DNA of 64,000 bases from CAYYFX01 sp964571855 (GCA_964571855.1 CAZNDO010000002.1:310001-374000), one strand, 5' to 3'; counted from the stretch's first letter, positions 18,821 to 28,555 are shown. Numbers and translations: made by a program. The notes: generated from the sequence alone by a model not told the origin.

Positions 18821-20032
18821 CTACGCCGTCGTGGTCCGCCGCCTCTTCGCGAGCTCGGCCGACGCGTGGTGCACGTCCTTGTCCCCCCGTCCGGAGAGGT
18901 TCGCCACGGCGATCGTCCCGCGCGGCATCGACGGACCCTCGCGGAGCAGCCACGCGATCGCGTGCGCGGACTCCAGCGCGGGCAGGATGCCCTCGGTCCG
19001 GGCGAGGGACTCGAACGCGTCCAGCGCCTCGTCGTCCGTGACCCAGGCGTACTCGGCGCGTCCGGTCTCGCGGAGCCATGCGTGCTCGGGGCCGATCGAG
19101 GGGTAATCCAGCCCCGCCGACACGCTGTGCGTCGGCAGGACCTGCCCGTCCTCGTCCTGCAGCAGCCAGCTGCGCGTGCCGTGCAGGATGCCGGGGCTGC
19201 CGCCGGCGAAGCGGGCGGCGTGATCGCCGGGCCGGATGCCGCGACCGCCGGCCTCCACGCCCACCAGGCGCACGGAACGGTCGGGCACGAACGCGTGGAA
19301 CAGGCCGATCGAATTCGAGCCGCCGCCCACGCACGCGACGCAGAGATCCGGCAGGCGTCCCTCCGCCTCGAGGATCTGCCGCCGCGCCTCCCGGCCGATC
19401 ACGCTCTGGAAGTCCCGCACCAGCTTCGGGAACGGGTGCGGGCCGAGCACCGAACCCAGGATGTAGTGCGTGTCCCGCACGTTCGTGACCCAGTCCCGCA
19501 TCGCCTCGTTGATCGCGTCCTTCAGCGTGCGGCTGCCCGAGTCCACCCCCACGACCTCGGCGCCGAGGAGCCGCATGCGGAACACGTTCGGCTCCTGGCG
19601 GCGCATGTCCTCCGTGCCCATGTAGATCGTGCACGAGAGCCCCAGGAGAGCCGCCGCGGTGGCCGTGGCCACGCCGTGCTGTCCCGCGCCCGTCTCCGCG
19701 ATCACGCGCGGCTTCCCCATGCGCCGCGTCAGCAGCGCCTGGCCGATCGTGTTGTTGATCTTGTGGGCGCCCGTGTGCAGCAGGTCCTCGCGCTTCAGCC
19801 ACACGGTGAGGCCGCAGCGCTCCGACAGCCGGCGGGCGGGCCCGAGCGGCGTCGGCCGCCCCACGTAGGCGGACAGCAGCGCGTCCAGCTCCGCGGCGAA
19901 CCCCGGGTCCGCCGCGGCGGCCGCGGCCTCGCGCTCCAGCTGGTCGAGCGCGGCCATGATCGTCTCGGGCACGAAGCGCCCGCCGAACGGTCCGAAGTAG
20001 CCGCGCGCGTCGGGCATGTCGCCGCGCGTCAT
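18821..20032 (-). CDS. trpB: Tryptophan synthase beta chain
   Basis: PLP enzyme that condenses indole with serine to give tryptophan. 403 residues. The N-terminal GYFGPFGGRFVPETI, the PLP lysine in LLHTGAHKINNTIGQA (Lys91), the ETGAGQHGVATATAAAL segment and the phosphate-binding GGGSNSIG are intact, typical of the TrpB1 type that normally works with TrpA. Its ATG overlaps trpC (ATGA). No trpA follows; the palindromic elements begin five bases after its stop. Confidence 0.96.
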   Translation of the reverse strand: MTRGDMPDARGYFGPFGGRFVPETIMAALDQLEREAAAAAADPGFAAELDALLSAYVGRPTPLGPARRLSERCGLTVWLKREDLLHTGAHKINNTIGQALLTRRMGKPRVIAETGAGQHGVATATAAALLGLSCTIYMGTEDMRRQEPNVFRMRLLGAEVVGVDSGSRTLKDAINEAMRDWVTNVRDTHYILGSVLGPHPFPKLVRDFQSVIGREARRQILEAEGRLPDLCVACVGGGSNSIGLFHAFVPDRSVRLVGVEAGGRGIRPGDHAARFAGGSPGILHGTRSWLLQDEDGQVLPTHSVSAGLDYPSIGPEHAWLRETGRAEYAWVTDDEALDAFESLARTEGILPALESAHAIAWLLREGPSMPRGTIAVANLSGRGDKDVHHASAELAKRRRTTTA

Positions 20033-20814
20033 GCGTCCTCCCTTCCCAGGAGCTCCCGCGCCTTCGCGCCGGGGTCCTCCGCGGTCACGAGCGCCTCGCC
20101 CACGAGCACCGCGCAGGCGCCGGCGCGCTCCACCTCCAGCACGTCGGCGCGCGCGCGGATCCCGCTCTCCGACACGATCGGCACACCCGCGCCGACGGCG
20201 CGGGCCACGCGCGCGGTGACCGCGCGGTCCGTCCGGAACGTGGCCAGGTCGCGGTTGTTCACGCCCAGGATCCGCGCGCCCGCGCGCAGCGCGCGCTCGG
20301 CCTCCGCCTCCGTGTGCACCTCCACGAGCGCGTCCAGCCCAACGCCCGCGCACGCGGCGTGCAGGGCGGCGAGGCGCGCGTCGTCCAGCGCCGCCACGAT
20401 GAGCAGCGCCGCCGACGCCCCCCACGCCCGCGCCTCGAAGAGCTGGTACTCGTCCAGCACGAAGTCCTTCCGCAGGAGCGGCAGCGGCACGGCGTCCCGG
20501 ACCGCGCGCAGGTGCTCGGGCGCGCCGCCGAAGGAGTGCGGCTCCGTGAGCACGGACACCGCGCGGGCGCCGGCGGCCGCGTAGGCGCGGGCGAGCGCCG
20601 CGGCATCGTACGGGTCCCGCAGGAGTCCCCGCGACGGCGACCGCCGCTTCGCCTCCGCGATCAGCGTCATGCCGGACTCCCGCAGGGCGGCCACGAAGGA
20701 CGCGCGCGGCGCCGCCGCTTCCGCCTCGGCGCGCATCGCCGCGGGCGGCGTCCGGCGCTTCGCCTCCGCAAGGTTCTCGGCGACGCGCGCCACGATGCCG
20801 TCGAGCACGCTCAC
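20029..20814 (-). CDS. trpC: Indole-3-glycerol phosphate synthase
   Basis: 261-residue TIM-barrel enzyme that closes the indole ring. The conserved IAEAKRRSPSRG, the LRKDFVLDEYQLFEARAWGA segment with the catalytic Lys, and GVNNRDLATF and VSESGI phosphate-binding segments are visible. It starts with GTG at 20814, overlapping the trpD stop (GTGA). It is monofunctional: there is no TrpF domain fused to it. Confidence 0.95.
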   Translation of the reverse strand: MSVLDGIVARVAENLAEAKRRTPPAAMRAEAEAAAPRASFVAALRESGMTLIAEAKRRSPSRGLLRDPYDAAALARAYAAAGARAVSVLTEPHSFGGAPEHLRAVRDAVPLPLLRKDFVLDEYQLFEARAWGASAALLIVAALDDARLAALHAACAGVGLDALVEVHTEAEAERALRAGARILGVNNRDLATFRTDRAVTARVARAVGAGVPIVSESGIRARADVLEVERAGACAVLVGEALVTAEDPGAKARELLGREDA

Positions 20815-21842
20815 GACGCCGCCTCCGCACGGAGCGCGGTCACCAGCGTGGTCGCCTTCCCCGCGTCCAGCGTGGCCGCGGCGAGCGCGGCGCCCTCCCG
20901 CGGGTCGCGCGCGAGCCCCGCCGCCGCCAGCGCGAAGGCCGCGTTGAGCACCACGACATCGCGCCGCGGGCCGGTCTCCCCGGCGAACACCGCCTCCAGG
21001 ATGGCGGCGTTCGCGCGGGCGTCCCCGCCGGCCAGCGCCGCGCGCGGCGCACGGTCGATCCCCAGGTCCTCCGGGTGCACGCGGTGCCGGACCACGCCGT
21101 CCGGCCGCACCTCCGCCACCGTGGTGGCCGCGCACAGCGACACCTCGTCCAGGCCGTCCTCGGAGTGCACGACGAACGCGTGCTCCGTGCCCAGCCCGCG
21201 GAGCGCCTCCGCGGCCACGTCCACGAGGCCGTCCGCGAACACGCCCACCACCTGCCGCGTCGCGTTCGCCGGATTCGCCAGCGGGCCGAGCAGGTTGAAC
21301 AGGGTGCGCGTCCCGAGCGCCAGGCGCGCCGGCATCGCGTGCCGCACCGCGCCGTGGAAGCGCGGCGCCATGAGGAACGCGAAGCCGTGGCGATCCAGAA
21401 GCTCCTCCGCGCGGGCCGGCTCCACGTCCACGGGAATCCCGAGCTCGCGGAGCACGTCCGCGGACCCGCACTGCGAGGACACGGACCGGTTCCCGTGCTT
21501 GGCCACCACGGCGCCGGCGGCGGCCGCCACCAGGGCGCTCGCGGTGGAGATGTTGAACGTGCCGCTGCCGTCGCCGCCCGTGCCGCAGGTATCCAGCACC
21601 GGCTGCCGCCGCGGGCGGACGCACGTGGCCGCGGCGCGCAGCGCGCGCACCGAGCCCACGATCTCGCCGGGGGTCTCGCCCTTCATCCGGAGCGCCACGA
21701 GGTACCCGGCCACGGTGCCCTCGGCCGCGCGGCCGGCCACGATCTCGGCCATCGCCGCCTCGGCCTCGGCCGCATCCAGGTGCTTCCCGTCCAGCAGGCG
21801 GTGCAGCGCCGCCAGCAGGCGCGGCGATCCCCCGGCGGGCAC
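20811..21842 (-). CDS. trpD: Anthranilate phosphoribosyltransferase
   Basis: 343-residue enzyme that transfers phosphoribose to anthranilate. The PRPP-binding signature CGTGGDGSGTFNIST, KHGNRSVSSQCGSADVLRELG and the RTLFNLLGPLANPA segment are intact. It starts with GTG at 21842, two bases after the trpG stop, with GAGG within the end of trpG as ribosome binding site. It is separate from TrpG, unlike the fused TrpGD of enteric bacteria. Confidence 0.95.
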   Translation of the reverse strand: MPAGGSPRLLAALHRLLDGKHLDAAEAEAAMAEIVAGRAAEGTVAGYLVALRMKGETPGEIVGSVRALRAAATCVRPRRQPVLDTCGTGGDGSGTFNISTASALVAAAAGAVVAKHGNRSVSSQCGSADVLRELGIPVDVEPARAEELLDRHGFAFLMAPRFHGAVRHAMPARLALGTRTLFNLLGPLANPANATRQVVGVFADGLVDVAAEALRGLGTEHAFVVHSEDGLDEVSLCAATTVAEVRPDGVVRHRVHPEDLGIDRAPRAALAGGDARANAAILEAVFAGETGPRRDVVVLNAAFALAAAGLARDPREGAALAAATLDAGKATTLVTALRAEAAS

Positions 21843-21844
21843 GG

Positions 21845-22408
21845 TCAGGCCTCGAGGAAGTTCTTCAGGATCTTCTTCCCCTCGGTCGTCAGGATCGACT
21901 CCGGGTGGAACTGGACCCCGAACGAGGGCGCGGTGCGGTGTCGCATGGCCATGATCTCCTGATCGGCCGTCCACGCGGTGATCGCGAGGTCCTTCCCCAC
22001 CGTGTCCTTGTCCACGATGAGCGAGTGGTACCGCGTGGCCTCGAACGGGTTCTCCACGTTGCGGAACAGGTCCTGCCCGCTGTGGATCACCCGCGAGGTC
22101 TTCCCGTGCAGGAGCCGCTCGGCGCGCACCACCTTCGCGCCGTGGACGATGCCGAGGCACTGGTGCCCGAGGCACACGCCCAGGATGGGCAGCTTGCCGC
22201 CCAGCTCGCGGATCACGGCCGGCGAGATCCCCGCGTCCTCCGGGCGGCCCGGCCCCGGCGAGATCACGATGCGCTCCGGCTTCATGCGGCGGACCTGCGC
22301 CACCGACACCGCGTCGTTGCGCACGACCTCCGGCTCCGCCCCCAGCTCGCCGAGGTACTGCACGAGGTTGAACGTGAAGGAGTCGTAGTTGTCGATCACG
22401 AGGATCAC
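21845..22408 (-). CDS. trpG: Anthranilate synthase glutamine amidotransferase component
   Basis: 187-residue class I glutamine amidotransferase that supplies ammonia to TrpE. The catalytic triad is visible: Cys in GVCLGHQCLG, and His and Glu in FGVQFHPESI. It starts with GTG at 22408, overlapping the trpE stop (GTGA); the start gives the typical N-terminus ILVIDNYDSFTFNLVQYL. The protein may also serve para-aminobenzoate synthesis, as no separate PabA is seen here. Confidence 0.95.
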   Translation of the reverse strand: MILVIDNYDSFTFNLVQYLGELGAEPEVVRNDAVSVAQVRRMKPERIVISPGPGRPEDAGISPAVIRELGGKLPILGVCLGHQCLGIVHGAKVVRAERLLHGKTSRVIHSGQDLFRNVENPFEATRYHSLIVDKDTVGKDLAITAWTADQEIMAMRHRTAPSFGVQFHPESILTTEGKKILKNFLEA

Positions 22409-23901
22409 GACCGGCCCCTCCCCTCGCGCGCGCGCGCCTCCGCCGCCTCCACCGCGGCGAACAGCGCCTTCGCCTTGTTCATCGTCTCGCGCCACTCCGC
22501 CTCGGGGTCCGAGTCCGCCACGATGCCGGCGCCCGCGCCGATGCGCACGACGTCGTCCTCCACGTACGCGGTCCGGATGGCGATGCACGTGTCCAGGTTC
22601 CCGTCGAACGACACGTACCCCACGGCGCCGGCGTAGGTCCCGCGCCGCGCCGGTTCCAGGGACTCGATGATCTCCATCGCGCGCACCTTGGGCGCGCCCG
22701 ACACGGTCCCCGCGGGGAAGGCCGCGCGGAGCACGTCCAGGCTGCTCACGCCCTTGCGCCGCGTCCCCACGACGTTCGACACCAGGTGCATCACGTGCGA
22801 GTACCGCTCCACCGCCATGAACTCGCTCACCTCGATCGAGCGGTAGTCGCTGACGCGGCCCAGGTCGTTGCGTCCGAGGTCCACGAGCATCACGTGCTCG
22901 GCGCGGTCCTTCTCCGAGCGGCGCAGCTCGTCCTCCAGCGCGAGATCCTCGGAGCGCGAGGTCCCGCGCGGGCGGGTCCCCGCGATGGGGCGCAGCTCCA
23001 CGCGGTCCCCGGTCACGCGCACCAGGACCTCGGGCGAGGATCCCACCAGCTTGTGCTGCCCCATCTTCAGGTAGAACATGTACGAGGACGGGTTGATGAC
23101 GCGCAGCGACCGGTACAGGTCGAAGGGGTCGCACCCGAGCCTCTTCGCGAAGCGCTGCGCCAGCACGACCTGCACCGCGTCCCCGGCCCGGATGTGCTCC
23201 TTCGCCTTCGCCACCGCGGCCTTGAAGTCCGCCTTCGTGAAGTTGCTCGCGAAGCGGGCGCCGGCGCGCGGCGCCGCCGCGCCGTCGGGGAGCGGCATGG
23301 CACCCTGCAGCTTCGCGATCAGCGCGTCGATCTCCGCCACGCAGGCGTGCCAGGCGGCGCGCGGATCCTCCCCGCCCGGGCGCGACGTGATCACCTTCAT
23401 CGTGTGCGTGAGGTTGTCGAACACGACGACCGTGTCGCACAGCATGAACACCGCGTCCGGGATCCGCAGCTCGTCGGGGACGCGGGACGGCAGGCGCTCG
23501 AAGGCGCGGACGGCGTCGTACGACACGAAGCCCACCGCGCCGCCCCAGAAGGGCGGCAGACCCTCGATCTCCACCGGCCGCTGCGCGGCGACCCAGCGCT
23601 CCAGCTCGCGCAGCGGATCGGCCTGTCCGGCCACCACGCGCGGCTTCGCGCCCTTGCGCCGGAACTCCACGCGCCCGTCCTGCGCCACGTAGCCGAGCGC
23701 CGGGTCCGCGCCGAGGATGGAGTACCGCGACCACTTCTCGCCGCTCTCCACGCTCTCCAGCAGGAAGCCGTGCGTGCCGCCCGCGATCTTCAGGTACGCG
23801 GACACGGGCGTGTCCGTGTCCGCGAGGATCTCGCGCATGACGGGCACGCGCCCGCCGCCCTTCGCGAGCCGCACGTACTCCGCGAGGCCGGGGCGGATCA
23901 T
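22405..23901 (-). CDS. trpE: Anthranilate synthase component I
   Basis: 498-residue enzyme that turns chorismate into anthranilate. The chorismate-binding domain has GSSPEVLVRV, PIAGTRPRG, MLVDLGRNDLGRV and the late PAGTVSGAPKVRAMEII segments. The ATG at 23901 overlaps the pgsA-like stop (ATGA). Feedback inhibition by tryptophan is usual in the family. No leader peptide or attenuator can lie directly upstream because the gene begins inside pgsA, so control must act further upstream or on protein activity. Confidence 0.95.
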   Translation of the reverse strand: MIRPGLAEYVRLAKGGGRVPVMREILADTDTPVSAYLKIAGGTHGFLLESVESGEKWSRYSILGADPALGYVAQDGRVEFRRKGAKPRVVAGQADPLRELERWVAAQRPVEIEGLPPFWGGAVGFVSYDAVRAFERLPSRVPDELRIPDAVFMLCDTVVVFDNLTHTMKVITSRPGGEDPRAAWHACVAEIDALIAKLQGAMPLPDGAAAPRAGARFASNFTKADFKAAVAKAKEHIRAGDAVQVVLAQRFAKRLGCDPFDLYRSLRVINPSSYMFYLKMGQHKLVGSSPEVLVRVTGDRVELRPIAGTRPRGTSRSEDLALEDELRRSEKDRAEHVMLVDLGRNDLGRVSDYRSIEVSEFMAVERYSHVMHLVSNVVGTRRKGVSSLDVLRAAFPAGTVSGAPKVRAMEIIESLEPARRGTYAGAVGYVSFDGNLDTCIAIRTAYVEDDVVRIGAGAGIVADSDPEAEWRETMNKAKALFAAVEAAEARAREGRGRS

Positions 23902-24422
23902 CGCTTGCCCTCGGCGGCGCGGCCGAACGGCGAGGCCAGCCGCGGGGCGTAGCCGAATCCGGCCGCCGCGTACGCCACGCCGACGACGGCGGCCGCGAAC
24001 GGCGGCCACGGCACGCCGGCGACCGCGCCCAGGGTCCACACGCCGAGCAGCGTGAACGCCACCTTCCCGGCGCGGCTCGCCGGGGGGACGCCGCCGCCGT
24101 CGCGCACGCGCAGCCACCCGAACGCGAGGAGCGCCGCGTCGCGCAGGACCACCACGAGCACCAGCTCGGCCGGCACGCGTCCCGCGGCCAGCAGCGCCCC
24201 GAGCACGCCGGCCGCGAGCACCTTGTCCGCCACGGGGTCCAGGATGCGCCCGAGCGCCGTGCCGGAGCCCGCGCGGCGTGCGAGCTGGCCGTCGAGGAAG
24301 TCCGTGCCCAGGGCCGTGACGAACAGGACGGTCGCGAGGGCGCGCGCATCCACCAGGATGGCGAGGGCGACCGGGATCGTGAGGACGATCCGCGAGAGCG
24401 AGACGAGGTCCGCGGCGCTCAC
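23898..24422 (-). CDS. pgsA: CDP-alcohol phosphatidyltransferase (PgsA-like)
   Basis: 174-residue integral membrane enzyme of phospholipid synthesis, most likely making phosphatidylglycerol phosphate from CDP-diacylglycerol and glycerol 3-phosphate. The family signature Asp-Gly-x2-Ala-Arg-x8-Gly-x3-Asp-x3-Asp is exact (DGQLARRAGS...GRILDPVADK). Four to five hydrophobic helices are visible. It starts with GTG at 24422, overlapping recN (GTGA). Other CDP-alcohol acceptors cannot be excluded. Confidence 0.82.
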   Translation of the reverse strand: MSAADLVSLSRIVLTIPVALAILVDARALATVLFVTALGTDFLDGQLARRAGSGTALGRILDPVADKVLAAGVLGALLAAGRVPAELVLVVVLRDAALLAFGWLRVRDGGGVPPASRAGKVAFTLLGVWTLGAVAGVPWPPFAAAVVGVAYAAAGFGYAPRLASPFGRAAEGKR

Positions 24423-26116
24423 GAGCGGGCCTTCCCGAGAAGCTCGCGGGCGTGGTCCACCGCCGCGCCCCGCGCGCCGTCCTCGCCGAGCATCCGGGCC
24501 ACCTCGCGCACGCGATCCTCCCCCTCCACCCGCTCGACGCGGGCCGCCGTGCCGTCGCCCAGCGCCTCCTTGCGCACCCGGAAGTGCACGGAGGCCCGCG
24601 ACGCGATCTGCGGCAGGTGCGTGATGCACAGGATCTGGCGCGTCCCGCCGAGCCCCTCGAGCATGTCCGCCACGCGACCGGCCACGAGGCCCCCGATCCC
24701 GCCGTCGATCTCGTCGAACACCATCGTGGCCGTGCCGCGCGCCTGCCCGAGCGCCGACTTCAGCGCGAGCATCACGCGGGACAGCTCCCCGCCGGACGCC
24801 ACGGACCGGAGCGGCGCGAGCTTCCCGCCGCGGTTCGCCGCGAGCAGGTACTCGCACGCATCGAACCCCGACGGCCCCGCCGGGCCCGGCGCGCCGTCCA
24901 CGGCGATGCCGGCATCCCGCGCGGCCAGCCCGACCTCGAAGCGCGCCCCCGGCATCCCGAGAAGGTCCAGGGATGCGGCCACCGCCTTCGCGAGCTTGCG
25001 TCCCGCGGCGGCCCGGCGCGCCGACAGGTCGGCGCCGAGGTCCGCGAGTCTAGCAGAGATCGCCGCTTCCCGCGCCGCGAGCTCCGCGACACGCCGCTCG
25101 CGCGCGGCGGGCGAGTCGTCATCGTCCTTCAGGTCCTCCCACGTCGCGAAGAGCGAGTCCTCGTCCGGACCGTACTTGCGCAGCAGGTCCTCCAGGAGGT
25201 GCACGCGCTCGCGCACCCACTCCAGTCGCTCCGGATCCTCCTGCGTCTCGTCGAGGCGCGCCCGCACGTCGTGGCCCGCCTCCGCGGCGGCCACCGACAG
25301 CGCGTCCAGGGCCTGCTCCACCGGGCCCCACGCGGCGTCGTGCGCACGCGCCTCCGCCGCCGTGCGCGCGAGCCGCGCGAGGACGTCGCGCACCGAGTCG
25401 TCCGACTCCACGAGCGCATCCAGCACCCGCGCGGCCGCCTCGCGCAGCTGCGCCGCCTTCGCGAGCCGCCCGCGCTCCGCGAGCAACCCGGCCAGCTCGC
25501 CGCGCCGCGGCGCGGCGGCGTCCAGCTCGCGCCGCTGGAAGCGGCGCAGCTCCGCGCGGTCCGCGTCGGCGCGGGACGACGCCCGCAGCTCCTCGAGGCT
25601 CGCGCGCGCCGCGCGCAGCGCGTCCAGCTCCGCCGCGAACGCCGCGCACGTCGCGCCGGTCCCGGCGAGGTCGTCGAGCGCCTCCAGCTGCCACGACGGG
25701 CGCAGGAGCGCCTGGTGATCGTGCTGTCCGTGCAGGTCCACGAGCAGCTCGGAGACGTCGGCGAGCAGCTTCAGCGGCACGGCCTGCCCGTTCGCGCGCA
25801 CCCGGCCCTTGCCCTCCGCCGCGATCTCCCGCCGCAGGACGAGCTCGCCGCCGGACGCGTCGATGCCCAGCTCCGCGAGGCGCCGCACGATCCAGCCGCC
25901 CTCCGGGAGGTCGAACACCGCCTCCACGACGCCGCGCTCCACGCCCGAGCGCACGAAGTCCGGCGGCGGCTTCTCCCCGCACAGGAGACGAAGCCCGCCG
26001 ACCACGAGCGACTTGCCCGCGCCGGTCTCGCCGGAGAGCACGTTGAGGCCCGCGCCGAAGCGCAGCTCGACCTCGGGGATGATGGCGATGTCCCGGATCG
26101 ACAGCTCGGTCAGCAC
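24419..26116 (-). CDS. recN: DNA repair protein RecN
   Basis: 565-residue SMC-like ATPase that acts early in double-strand break repair. The Walker A motif GETGAGKS is at residues 29-36. A coiled-coil region rich in Ala, Arg and Glu fills about 150-370. The ABC signature region SVASGGELSRVMLALKS and Walker B TMVFDEIDGGIGG are near the C-terminus, followed by QILCITHLPQIAS. It starts with GTG at 26116 and sits downstream of dxs, a common arrangement. Confidence 0.95.
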   Translation of the reverse strand: MLTELSIRDIAIIPEVELRFGAGLNVLSGETGAGKSLVVGGLRLLCGEKPPPDFVRSGVERGVVEAVFDLPEGGWIVRRLAELGIDASGGELVLRREIAAEGKGRVRANGQAVPLKLLADVSELLVDLHGQHDHQALLRPSWQLEALDDLAGTGATCAAFAAELDALRAARASLEELRASSRADADRAELRRFQRRELDAAAPRRGELAGLLAERGRLAKAAQLREAAARVLDALVESDDSVRDVLARLARTAAEARAHDAAWGPVEQALDALSVAAAEAGHDVRARLDETQEDPERLEWVRERVHLLEDLLRKYGPDEDSLFATWEDLKDDDDSPAARERRVAELAAREAAISARLADLGADLSARRAAAGRKLAKAVAASLDLLGMPGARFEVGLAARDAGIAVDGAPGPAGPSGFDACEYLLAANRGGKLAPLRSVASGGELSRVMLALKSALGQARGTATMVFDEIDGGIGGLVAGRVADMLEGLGGTRQILCITHLPQIASRASVHFRVRKEALGDGTAARVERVEGEDRVREVARMLGEDGARGAAVDHARELLGKARS

Positions 26117-26149
26117 GAGGGCCGCGGGCCTCCGGGACGGGACACGCCG

Positions 26150-28042
26150 CTAGGCGGACGCCGGGTGGGCGGCGGCGTCGCGCGACGGGCCGGCGCGACG
26201 GATCGACGCGAGCACCCGCTGGACGATGGCCTCGGCCGTGAGCCCGGTGTTCGCGCGCAGGATCGCCGGCGTGCCGTGCTCCACGAAGGCGTCCGGCAGC
26301 CCCAGGGAGACGAGCCGGCACTCCACGCCCCGGTCCGCGAACAGCTCGCCGACCGCGCTGCCGAACCCGCCCGCGCGCTGGCCCTCCTCGACCGTCACCA
26401 CGAGGCCGACCCGGCGCGCGAGCGACAGCAGCAGCGACTCGTCCAGCGGCTTCACGAAGCGCGCGTTCACCACCTCGGCCTCCACGCCGCGGCGCGCCAG
26501 CGCCTCCGCCGCGTCCAGCGCGGGCTGCACCATCGAGCCGAGCGCCACGAGCGCCAGATCCTCGCCCTCGCGCAGGGTCTCCGCCCGCCCGATGGGCAGG
26601 CGCTTCAGCTCCGCGTCCATCGGGACGCCGAGCCCCGCGCCGCGCGGGTAGCGCAGGGCGACGGGTCCGTCGTGCTCCAGCATGGTGAGCATCATGTGGC
26701 GCAGCTCGTTCTCGTCCTTCGGCGCCATGACCGTGAAGTTCGGCAGGATGCGCAGGTAGCCGAGGTCGAACACGCCGTGGTGGGTCGGGCCGTCGTCCCC
26801 CACGAGGCCGCCGCGGTCCAGCGCGAACTTCACCGGCAGGTTCTGCAGCGCTACGTCGTGCACGACCTGGTCGTAGGCGCGCTGCAGGAACGTGCTGTAG
26901 ATGGCGCACACGGGCTTCATGCCCTCGCACGCCAGCCCGGCCGCGAACGTGACCGCGTGCTGCTCCGCGATGCCGACGTCGAAGAAGCGGTCCGGGAAGC
27001 GCTCCGCGAACTCGGTCGTGCCGGTGCCGTCCGGCATGGCGGCCGTGATGGCGACCACCGACGCGTCCTTCGCGGCCAGCTCCACCAGTGTCTTGCCGAA
27101 CACCGCGGTGTACGCGGGGGCCTTCTTCCCCGCCTCCGGCGGCGACACGCCGTGCGATCGCGTCTTCGACGTGGGGGCGAACGGATAGCCCTTCCCCTTC
27201 TCGGTGACCACGTGGACGAAGACCGGGCCGTCCACTTCCTTCAGCGCGGACAGCGTCTCCGTGACGACGCCGAGGTCGTGCCCGTCGATCGGCCCGTAGT
27301 ACCGGAAGCCGAGCTCCTCGAACATCACGCCGGGCACCACGAGGCTCTTGAGGCTCTCCTTGATGCGGTGCGCGATCTCCTGCGCCTTCCCGCCCGCGCC
27401 GGGGATGCGGCCGAGCAGCTCCCACACGTCGGCCTCCAGCCGCCGGTACAGCGGTCGCGACGTGAGCCGCGTGAGATACGTGGACAGCGCGCCCACGTTC
27501 TTGGAGATGGACCACTCGTTGTCGTTCAGGATCACGATCAGGTTCCGCCGGATGTGGCCGGCCTGGTTCAACGCCTCGAAGGCCATGCCGCACGTCAGGC
27601 CGCCGTCGCCGATCACGCACACGACGCGGCCGGGCTTCCCCTGCGCCTCCAGCCCCGCCGCCATGCCGAGCCCCGCCGAGATGGACGTGCCCGCGTGGGC
27701 CACGCCGAAGGTGTCGTACTCGCTCTCGCTCCGCACCGGGAACCCGGACAGCCCGCCGTACTGGCGCAGCGTGGCGAAGCGGTCCCGCCGGCCGGTGAGC
27801 AGCTTGTGGCCGTACGCCTGGTGCCCCACGTCCCACACGATCCGGTCCGCGGGCGCGTCGAACACGCGGTGGATGGCCACCGTGAGCTCCACCGCCCCGA
27901 GGCTGGCCCCGAGGTGCCCGCCGGTCTTCGTGACCGTCTCGATGATCTGATCCCGGATCTCCTGGCAGAGCACGGGCAGATCCGCCGCATCCAGCTTCTT
28001 GAGATCCTTCGGCGCGTCGATCCGGTCCAGAATCCGTTCCAC
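26150..28042 (-). CDS. dxs: 1-deoxy-D-xylulose-5-phosphate synthase
   Basis: 630-residue thiamine-diphosphate enzyme that condenses pyruvate and glyceraldehyde 3-phosphate, the first step of the MEP isoprenoid pathway. GGHLGASLGAVELTVAIH, DVGHQAYGHKLLTGR, the ThDP motif GDGGLTCGMAFEALNQAG and the second-domain DRGGLVGDDGPTHHG segment are intact. It begins with GTG at 28042 after AGGGGAG. Its neighbour ispA uses the C5 units it provides. Confidence 0.95.
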   Translation of the reverse strand: MERILDRIDAPKDLKKLDAADLPVLCQEIRDQIIETVTKTGGHLGASLGAVELTVAIHRVFDAPADRIVWDVGHQAYGHKLLTGRRDRFATLRQYGGLSGFPVRSESEYDTFGVAHAGTSISAGLGMAAGLEAQGKPGRVVCVIGDGGLTCGMAFEALNQAGHIRRNLIVILNDNEWSISKNVGALSTYLTRLTSRPLYRRLEADVWELLGRIPGAGGKAQEIAHRIKESLKSLVVPGVMFEELGFRYYGPIDGHDLGVVTETLSALKEVDGPVFVHVVTEKGKGYPFAPTSKTRSHGVSPPEAGKKAPAYTAVFGKTLVELAAKDASVVAITAAMPDGTGTTEFAERFPDRFFDVGIAEQHAVTFAAGLACEGMKPVCAIYSTFLQRAYDQVVHDVALQNLPVKFALDRGGLVGDDGPTHHGVFDLGYLRILPNFTVMAPKDENELRHMMLTMLEHDGPVALRYPRGAGLGVPMDAELKRLPIGRAETLREGEDLALVALGSMVQPALDAAEALARRGVEAEVVNARFVKPLDESLLLSLARRVGLVVTVEEGQRAGGFGSAVGELFADRGVECRLVSLGLPDAFVEHGTPAILRANTGLTAEAIVQRVLASIRRAGPSRDAAAHPASA

Positions 28043-28053
28043 GGAGAGCTCCC

Positions 28054-28503
28054 CTAGAGTCCCAGCGCCCGCGACCCGGCCAACGCGAACACGATGCCGA
28101 GCGCGGCGCCCACCAGCACTTCGAACGGCGTGTGCCCGAGCAGCTCGAGCAGCCGTTCCTCCCGCACCCGACCCGACATCTGCAGGTCGTCCACGATGCG
28201 GTTCAACACCTCGGCCTGCCGGCCGGCCGACCGGCGGATGCCGGCCGCGTCGTACATGGTCATCAGGCTGTAGAACACCGTGACGCCGAACAGCGGCGAC
28301 GAGATGCCCTGCTCGAGCGCCACGCCGGTCGACAGCGCGGCCACCGACGCCGAGTGCGCGCTCGGCATCCCGCCGAGCTCCACGAGGCGCTTGAAGTTCA
28401 CCCGGCCGTCCCGCCCCAGCGCCACGAGGAACTTCGTGAGCTGGGCCGCCGCCGAGCTGCCCAGCGCCAGGATCAGCGGCTGGCTGAGGGGGAAGGATGC
28501 CAT
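28054..28503 (-). CDS. Divergent PAP2 family protein (DUF212/YuiD-like)
   Basis: 149-residue membrane protein of the DUF212 family, distantly related to PAP2 phosphatases. The family hallmark GGMPSAHSASVAALS is at about residues 45-60 (VELGGMPSAHS), with YDAAGIRRSAGRQAEVLN after it and LGHTPFEVLVGAALGI near the end. Several hydrophobic helices are present. The substrate is unknown; the place between ispA and dxs hints at polyprenyl phosphate metabolism (inference). A GTG at 28512 is an alternative start. Confidence 0.85.
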   Translation of the reverse strand: MASFPLSQPLILALGSSAAAQLTKFLVALGRDGRVNFKRLVELGGMPSAHSASVAALSTGVALEQGISSPLFGVTVFYSLMTMYDAAGIRRSAGRQAEVLNRIVDDLQMSGRVREERLLELLGHTPFEVLVGAALGIVFALAGSRALGL

Positions 28504-28555
28504 CAGATCCACGTCCGATCCACCCCGATGCTGGCCCGCGCCCGACCCGGGGCCG

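Noticed and set aside
23898..24422. Trp leader peptide or attenuator before trpE
   Set aside because: trpE begins inside pgsA; no Trp-rich short peptide or terminator/antiterminator pair is seen there.
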